From a bacterium (lineage in GTDB: Bacteria > BMS3Abin14), in assembly GCA_029210545.1 (NCBI GenBank), contig JARGFV010000013.1:1-36978 (forward strand): a DNA stretch of 36,978 bases, given 5' to 3'. Each line of letters opens with the position of its first letter. The first letter of the stretch is position 1. Under the pieces are notes generated by a model. The model was not told the origin of the DNA. It worked only from the letters and a program-made list of their open reading frames with translations, and ran no database searches. Made by a program: the position numbers and the translations under genes. Positions 32,188-36,978 of this stretch are shown in pieces.

Positions 32188-33513
32188 TTACCCTATCGGC
32201 AACCCCTGTTCGGGGAAAACCACCTTCGGCGGAGACGGCTTACGGGCCAGGGCGAGGATAAGGCTCAGGGGGCCGACGCGGCCGGCGAACATGGTGAGAA
32301 TAATGATCACCTTGCCCGCGGCGGTAAGCGAGTCGGTCATCCCCATGCTGAGCCCTACGGTACCGAATGCCGACACGGTCTCGAAGATCACCGCTGCGAA
32401 CCTTCCGCCGCCGCCCGTCGTGCCGAAGAGAACCATGAGGAAAGTGGCGACAAGGACCCATGCCACCGAAAGGAAAAAGATCGCGTTGGCGCGGGTCACT
32501 ACCGTTTCCGGCAAGGTGTTCCCGCCGATCTCGGTCCGCTCCTTGCCCGCCAGGACACTTCTAAGGTTGGCGACCAGGACGGCGAAAGTGGTTGTCTTTA
32601 TCCCTCCTCCGGTAGAACCCGGCGAGGCACCGACAAACATCCATATCATCATCCACAGGATAGTGGGAAGCGCCAAAGAACCGATATCGACCGTGTTGAA
32701 ACCGGCTGTCCTGGTGGTCACCGACTGGAACAGTGCCGTGGTCACCTTGTCCAGGTATCCTGAACCGGAGAGAGAGCGGCCAGACTCCACGAACAGGAAC
32801 AACAAGGTGCCCACAACAATGAAAAGCCCGCTCATCCTGAGCACCACACGGCTTTGAAGGCTCAGGGGCCGCACCGTCCCCCTCCCCAGTCTCGACCGCA
32901 GATGCCGATAGAGATCGTAGACAACCCAGAACCCCAGGCCACCGGATACGATGAGGACCATGAAGACAAGGTTTACCCACTGGGATGACCTGAACCCTTC
33001 CAGGCTTTGCGGGAACAGTGTAAAGCCTGCGTTGCAAAAAGCCGAGATGGAGTGGAAAAGGGCCCTTGGCAACCCGCTGTCCCCCGGCCCCATCATCAGG
33101 AAAAGGGCTCCTGTGAACTCCATGGCGAAGGTGAACAGGATGATGCTCCCGATGAGGTGGGGGATCGAGAACTCCTCAACCTGGTTCAGGGCTTCACGGA
33201 GGGCGAGGCGATCCCTCAACCTCGGATTGACTCCAAGGAGCAGGCCGAAAAAGGTGGACAGGGTCATGAGACCAAGCCCTCCCACCTGCATCATGACGGC
33301 AATGGTCGCCTGGCCCAGGGGCGAAAGAGCCCGGCCGATATCCAGGACCGAAAGTCCCGTAACACATGTGGCTGAAGTCGCTGTGAAAAGGGCATCCAAA
33401 AGGGGCAGAGGCTGTCCGCCCACCGCTGACCACGGGAGGGAGAGGATCACCGTCCCGACAGCGATCACCGAAATGAACCCTATGAGGATCGCGAGGTAGG
33501 GGTTCTTTTGCAA
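32188..33513 (-). CDS. TrkH/KtrB-family potassium transporter subunit
   Basis: Integral membrane K+-translocating subunit, 441 residues. The four pore-loop repeats are visible: TSATCVTGLS (about 46-55), SISAFCNAGF (about 160), TTRTAGFNT (about 275) and VSAFGTVGLS (about 392), each with the selectivity glycine. Length is closer to KtrB than to the longer TrkH. The start is TTG 33513, with GGAG about ten bases upstream, 12 bp after the kinase stop, so it is probably coupled to the kinase. No TrkA/KtrA regulatory subunit is seen. Confidence 0.93.
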   Translation of the reverse strand: MQKNPYLAILIGFISVIAVGTVILSLPWSAVGGQPLPLLDALFTATSATCVTGLSVLDIGRALSPLGQATIAVMMQVGGLGLMTLSTFFGLLLGVNPRLRDRLALREALNQVEEFSIPHLIGSIILFTFAMEFTGALFLMMGPGDSGLPRALFHSISAFCNAGFTLFPQSLEGFRSSQWVNLVFMVLIVSGGLGFWVVYDLYRHLRSRLGRGTVRPLSLQSRVVLRMSGLFIVVGTLLFLFVESGRSLSGSGYLDKVTTALFQSVTTRTAGFNTVDIGSLALPTILWMMIWMFVGASPGSTGGGIKTTTFAVLVANLRSVLAGKERTEIGGNTLPETVVTRANAIFFLSVAWVLVATFLMVLFGTTGGGGRFAAVIFETVSAFGTVGLSMGMTDSLTAAGKVIIILTMFAGRVGPLSLILALARKPSPPKVVFPEQGLPIG

Positions 33514-33525
33514 AAAAACGATCTC

Positions 33526-35151
33526 CTACGGACCGGTATTTTCAGCTACGGGCAGCGTGATGATAATGCGGCACCCTTCGTCGAACTGCTCGTCGAGGGA
33601 GATGTCCCCTCCCTGCCTGGCCATGATGGCACCGGCAATGGTCAGGCCAAGGCCCGTACCCTCCGGTTTTCCGGTCATGATGTCCCCGCCCTGTTCAAAG
33701 CGGTCGAAGATCCGGCTGCGGTCTTCCAAAGAGATCCCGGCCCCCGAGTCCTCCACCTGGATAAGGACCTTGCTGTCCCCTTCGCTGCGAGCCGTCACCC
33801 GCGTGTAACCACCCTGCGGTGTGAACTTCAGGGCATTATCCAACAGCTTTTCGAAGACCTTGATCATCTTGTCAGGGTCCACCCTCACCAGTGGCAGACC
33901 TTCGGGAAGATCCAGGGAGAGGTCGACACCCTTGTTCCCGAAACGGCCCCACTGCCCCCGCACCGCCTCCTCCAGGAAGTAGTCCACCCCCACATCGCGG
34001 TATATGAAGAGGGTCGTACCGGTGTCGAGCCTCAAAAGATCGGTGCTGTCATCGATGAGGCTCGAAAGCCGGGAGGCTGCCTCCATGATGACGTTGACCT
34101 TGTCGATGTGGGTTGCATCAGCCAGGCTTCCCTTGAGGAGTTCCAGGTAACCGAGGATGATCGTGACCGGTGTTCTGTATTCGTGGGAAACATTGATGAT
34201 AAAATCGGACTTTATCCGGTCGATGGCCTGGAGCTTTTCATAGGCCTCCCTGAGCTCCACGGCCTTGCGCTCAAGGTTGTGATAAAGACGTGTACGCTCG
34301 ATGCTGACAGAGATGTGGGCAGCCACCACGGTGAGGATGTGGAGGTCGTAATCGCCGAGGGGCTCATCCCTCCACTTGTTATTGGCGTTGATCACCCCGA
34401 TGACCCGATCGCCAACCTTGAGGGGGACGCAGATGAGGGACTTGCTGCTATACCTCTTGTGGCTCTGCGGCTTACCGAACCTGGCGTCGGCCTCCACATC
34501 CTGGACGAGGAGAGGTTCTCCCGTCAATGCCACCGTACCTGAAACGCCCTTGCCCACCTCCATCCGCGTGATCTCGATGATCCGTGCGCTCAACCCCCGC
34601 GCCGCCCTGATGGTGAGGTGTTTCTCGTCGTCGTCAAGGAGCATGATAGATACGATGGAGTAACCAAGGTCTTCGGAGAGGTGGATGACGATCCTTTCGA
34701 GCACATCGTCGATCCCCATCCCCGGCTCGAGTTCCAGGGCCAGGTTCACGATGACCGTCGCTTCGGCGTAGCGCTCCTCCATCTCGTGCCACATGGCGAA
34801 CTCCTGGCGCCTGCTCCGATAGACCTGCGCAGCCTCAGCAAAGACCCGGGCTATCTCATCCTTTCCGGAGGTCGGGGGAAGGAAAGCCGTCACCCTCACA
34901 CCCAGGAGATCCTCGCTGGTAACATCCCCGGGGAATGCCCACAGAAGGAGCTGGGGCTGAAGATCGGCACGGGACGAAAGGCAGGGATGGCGACCAATCC
35001 TTTCGGCCCTTGTGACCAGGATGTCAGGGGGGACGGCCCCCGGGGCGCCCAGGATGACCTCGAAACCTTCGCGGCCGGCCGCCTCCGAAAGGGTGGTGGT
35101 CGCAGCCTGGTCGACCACATCGAGATGGATCCTGATGGCTGCCATGGTCAC
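33526..35151 (-). CDS. GAF-domain sensor histidine kinase
   Basis: Soluble kinase of 541 residues. The N-terminal part (about 5-100; IRIHLDVVDQAATTTLSEAA, PPDILVTRA) is like a degenerate receiver. A coiled segment follows, then GAF (about 143-285; VSGTVALTGEPLLVQDVE, KSLICVPLKVGDRVIGVINA). HisKA has His323 (INVSHEYRTP) and HATPase_c has Asn439, DSGAGIS (468-474) and GTGLGL (498-503). No membrane helices. The start GTG 35151 overlaps the upstream stop as GTGA; ATG 35145 is also possible. It lies between the GTPase-like gene and the K+ transporter; the REC-DUF4388 regulator further up is a candidate partner. Confidence 0.92.
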   Translation of the reverse strand: MTMAAIRIHLDVVDQAATTTLSEAAGREGFEVILGAPGAVPPDILVTRAERIGRHPCLSSRADLQPQLLLWAFPGDVTSEDLLGVRVTAFLPPTSGKDEIARVFAEAAQVYRSRRQEFAMWHEMEERYAEATVIVNLALELEPGMGIDDVLERIVIHLSEDLGYSIVSIMLLDDDEKHLTIRAARGLSARIIEITRMEVGKGVSGTVALTGEPLLVQDVEADARFGKPQSHKRYSSKSLICVPLKVGDRVIGVINANNKWRDEPLGDYDLHILTVVAAHISVSIERTRLYHNLERKAVELREAYEKLQAIDRIKSDFIINVSHEYRTPVTIILGYLELLKGSLADATHIDKVNVIMEAASRLSSLIDDSTDLLRLDTGTTLFIYRDVGVDYFLEEAVRGQWGRFGNKGVDLSLDLPEGLPLVRVDPDKMIKVFEKLLDNALKFTPQGGYTRVTARSEGDSKVLIQVEDSGAGISLEDRSRIFDRFEQGGDIMTGKPEGTGLGLTIAGAIMARQGGDISLDEQFDEGCRIIITLPVAENTGP

Positions 35152-35567
35152 ACGGCTGCCAGGTTCTTCTCGTGTTCTGACAGGAGAGTGAGAAGAGCTT
35201 TTTTGGCCGTCTCCTTGTTCAGGTCACCGAGCCCCCCGAAAACCCAGCTTTTCATAGCCGTTGCCCAGCCTGCCGACTGGAGCCACTCGCTGATGGCTTT
35301 AGCTTCACTCCACGAACCGTCATCACCCGAGGGGATCAGGACCAGGATACCGTCGATCCGGACACCGCCTTGAATCAGCTTGACCGTCATGTCCCTGAGC
35401 TTGCCTTTAAGACCGGTTGCCACGATCTCGAGATCACCGCCGTCGACAGTCAGGGTCGCCTTTTCACCGCGTCCCCTGGGAGAAAGCTCAAAGGTGCCAA
35501 AAAGCCCGCCTAAAAAAGCCTGCCGGGCCTCCTCGGAAGGTGAAAGGATCAAGTAGCGGACTTTCAC
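35148..35567 (-). CDS. Small protein resembling a P-loop-less Ras-like GTPase
   Basis: 139 residues, not firmly recognised. The start is GTG 35567, with GAGGTGATG about five to eight bases upstream. The layout recalls small GTPases: a first strand MKVRYLILSPSEEARQAF, where a GxxxxGKS loop would be expected but only SPSEEAR is present; a middle LTVDGGDLEIVATGL; then IDGILVLIPSGDDGSWSEAK, like the ADGIIFVVD strand; and a final helix with Lys/Glu. The missing P-loop means it probably does not bind nucleotide. It overlaps the kinase gene by four bases (GTGA), so it is likely a kinase partner or regulator. Alternative: an unrelated alpha/beta domain, such as a degenerate receiver. Confidence 0.6.
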   Translation of the reverse strand: MKVRYLILSPSEEARQAFLGGLFGTFELSPRGRGEKATLTVDGGDLEIVATGLKGKLRDMTVKLIQGGVRIDGILVLIPSGDDGSWSEAKAISEWLQSAGWATAMKSWVFGGLGDLNKETAKKALLTLLSEHEKNLAAV

Positions 35568-35587
35568 ATCATCACCTCATAAACTTT

Positions 35588-35847
35588 ATTGGACTTTTTG
35601 CGACCCAACTACAGGTAATGGACTCGCAAAAAGTCCATCAACGCGCCCCGCTCGGGGCGCCCAAATCAATGACCAGCCGCGCCTGGGAAGGGCGCCCGGA
35701 TCGATGACCGCCAAAAGCAGCCGCGCCTGGGAGAGGCGCCCGGATCGATGACCGCCAAATATGCCAGCGATCCGTGAGGAAAGGAAAAACCCCGCTTTTT
35801 CCTTTCCGTTGAGCAAAAGGCCCGCACGGACTTTTGCGACCCTATTA
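35588..35847 (+). repeat. Composite palindromic repeat, A-B-B-C
   Basis: Starts with a module C tail (TTGGACTTTTTGCGACCC, 35589-35606). Module A: ATGGACT (35618-35624)/AGTCCAT (35632-35638), then GCGCCCCG-CT-CGGGGCGC (35643-35660). Module B occurs twice in tandem, 44-bp period (from 35675 and 35719); the second copy has GCGCCT...AGGCGC, restoring a perfect stem. Module C: GGAAAGGAAAAA (35778-35789)/TTTTTCCTTTCC (35796-35807), a perfect stem with changes on both sides relative to the copy at 5-34, then GCAAAAGGCC/GGACTTTTGC. It separates the regulator gene from the GTPase-like gene. Confidence 0.85.
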
Positions 35848-36822
35848 TAGTTTATCAATAGCAGCCCTGACGCCGCGCAGGAAAGCTGTCATCCGCCCCG
35901 TTTCCGTCTGTACACTGAGCAGCCCCTTTTTCACCGCGGCGGTCACGAGGGGATAGAACCTGTACGGCGGCAGGCCGGAAAGTCTGAGGGCGTCGGCAAC
36001 CGTGCTGCCCCCCTTGAACGCTGCCGCAAGGAGTATCATCTCCTCATCGTCAACGGCAGCCTTTTCCGAAAGAAAGAGAGGCCCGTCACCGGGTGGAAGT
36101 TCGCGGATGGCCTCTTCCATCTCGTCCGACAACCGGACCCCTTCCATGAGAAGCTCCTGTCCGCTGCCCGGATCGATGTTGCCCTCGATCTCCAGGGCCT
36201 TCTGATCGAGTTTGAAGCGGCCATCCCTCCAGCTGAGCATGACGTTGAAGGCCTCCACCCCATTCCAGGCCCCTGTCTGGGCGAAGATCGGCCCCCCCTT
36301 GTCGAAATAGACTTTCCCCGTCCCTCCCGGGGTCTCCAGCAGGAGCATCCCGGTCTTTCGACCCATGTCGATGAGCTGGATGACATCGACCAGATCGACC
36401 TCTTTCAGCAAGCCTTCCAGGCTTCCGAGTTCCTTCAGGTCGGTGACCTTCCTGGTAATGGAACGTACCTTGGCCTTGAGTTCCTTGATGGAGAAAGGCT
36501 TCGTGATGTAGTCGTCAACTCCCATCTCCAGGCCCACGACCCGTTCATCCACATCCTTTTTGGCGCTGAGGAAAACGAAGGGGACTGCCGAGGTCTCGGG
36601 CCGGGATTTGATCTTGCGGTAAAGGCCATACCCGTCCAGCCTGGGCATCATGATGTCGGAGAGGATAATATGGGGCTTGATCCGGACAGCCTTCTCGAAG
36701 GCATCAAGACCGTCAACGGCCTCCACCACCTCGAACTCTTCCTCGAAGGCCAGGCGAAGCAGATGGCGGATATTCTCCTCGTCGTCGACGATGAGGATCC
36801 TTGTCATGGATGTATCGGCCAC
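35845..36822 (-). CDS. Response regulator, REC plus DUF4388 (PATAN) output
   Basis: 325 residues. The start is GTG 36822 (ADTSMTRILIVDDEEN), with GGAAGGGG five bases upstream; the longer frame runs back toward the repeat, and ATG 36807 lacks a ribosome site. The receiver (about 7-125) has Asp13-Asp14, phospho-acceptor Asp56 (LSDIMMP), Ser86 and Lys108. The following domain (about 135-235; LKEVDLVDVIQLIDMGRKTG, GKVYFDKGGPIFAQTG, AFNVMLSWRDGRF) fits DUF4388/PATAN, a protein-interaction output found in delta-proteobacteria and cyanobacteria. The C-terminal 80 residues look like a winged-helix or helical tail. Its stop abuts the composite repeat. Possible partner of the GAF kinase. Confidence 0.88.
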   Translation of the reverse strand: MADTSMTRILIVDDEENIRHLLRLAFEEEFEVVEAVDGLDAFEKAVRIKPHIILSDIMMPRLDGYGLYRKIKSRPETSAVPFVFLSAKKDVDERVVGLEMGVDDYITKPFSIKELKAKVRSITRKVTDLKELGSLEGLLKEVDLVDVIQLIDMGRKTGMLLLETPGGTGKVYFDKGGPIFAQTGAWNGVEAFNVMLSWRDGRFKLDQKALEIEGNIDPGSGQELLMEGVRLSDEMEEAIRELPPGDGPLFLSEKAAVDDEEMILLAAAFKGGSTVADALRLSGLPPYRFYPLVTAAVKKGLLSVQTETGRMTAFLRGVRAAIDKL

Positions 36823-36903
36823 TGGTACCCCTTCCAGGCAGCGTGTCGGAACCCGAAACCCTCCGGGGACCACATGAGGGTCAGGATTTCGGGTAATAAC
36901 TCT

Positions 36904-36978
36904 TGACAGGGTCGCAAAAAGTCCAATCCGGGACTTTTCGCTCCACGGAAAGGGAAAAGCGTCGTTTTCCCTTTCCTT
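36904..36978 (-). repeat. Module C repeat (right end, inverted)
   Basis: On the minus strand this reads almost exactly as bases 3-77 of the window, with one difference in the first loop. It has both hairpins and the GACCCTGTCA tail. It runs to the last base. Confidence 0.9.

Noticed and set aside
35675-35762. Possible CRISPR-like array (44-bp tandem units)
   Set aside because: There are only two units, without unique spacers; they are module B of the palindromic repeat family.
1-36978. tRNA, rRNA or transposase genes
   Set aside because: None recognised by eye; the repeats are not accompanied by a transposase, and no cloverleaf was identified. A tRNA scan was not possible.

Overview
The window looks like a contig from a Gram-negative, anaerobic or microaerophilic bacterium, most like a deltaproteobacterial (Desulfobacterota-type) genome. 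The evidence is high GC, a B12-dependent ribonucleotide reductase, a clostridial-type ferredoxin, a tetraheme class III-like cytochrome c, a large multiheme cytochrome c, System II (ResB/CcsB) cytochrome maturation, an outer-membrane barrel and an M16B periplasmic protease. The assignment comes from gene content only. The first and last ~76 bases are near-identical inverted copies of one dispersed repeat, so the window is probably a whole contig broken in repeats at both ends.

Layout. 1-4.3 kb: nrdJ, interrupted by a LAGLIDADG intein placed exactly before the catalytic cysteine, then a 2[4Fe-4S] ferredoxin. 4.3-4.9 kb (minus): thioredoxin and an FmdB-like zinc ribbon. 5.1-7.6 kb: a SpoU/TrmH rRNA methyltransferase, an 8-codon leader ORF, and a GT-C-type membrane glycosyltransferase. 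7.6-10.7 kb: repeat-rich DNA around a creatininase-family hydrolase and a HAD pyrimidine-nucleotidase-like gene. 10.7-15.1 kb: a fused active/inactive M16 peptidase converging on a membrane-fused spermidine-synthase-like protein. 15.4-20.3 kb: an electron-transfer block (tetraheme cytochrome, resB, ccsB, 13-15-heme cytochrome) with two good sigma70-like promoters. 20.5-25.6 kb (minus): outer-membrane barrel, YHS-type small protein, folE, larC, larB, folD. 25.7-32.0 kb (minus): a tightly packed chemosensory operon cheR-mcp-cheW-cheY-cheA-cheC-cheD with no cheB or flagellar gene in view. 32.2-36.8 kb (minus): TrkH potassium transporter, GAF histidine kinase, a small protein resembling a P-loop-less GTPase, and a REC-DUF4388 (PATAN) response regulator.

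How they work together. The 15-20 kb block is a coherent unit: secreted c-type cytochromes plus the System II machinery that attaches their haem. The 25.7-36.8 kb minus-strand region is almost entirely signal transduction; 4-bp ATGA/GTGA overlaps and gaps of 4-25 bp imply coupled translation of the che genes and, separately, of the GTPase-like/kinase/TrkH set. larB and larC make part of the nickel-pincer nucleotide pathway and sit between two folate genes.

The most unusual content is outside the genes. There is a modular palindromic repeat family (modules A, B, C) with compensatory base changes in its stems. In two places the TGA stop codon of a gene (the multiheme cytochrome and larB) lies inside a module A hairpin arm. 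Many other gaps carry diverse short tandem or dispersed repeats.
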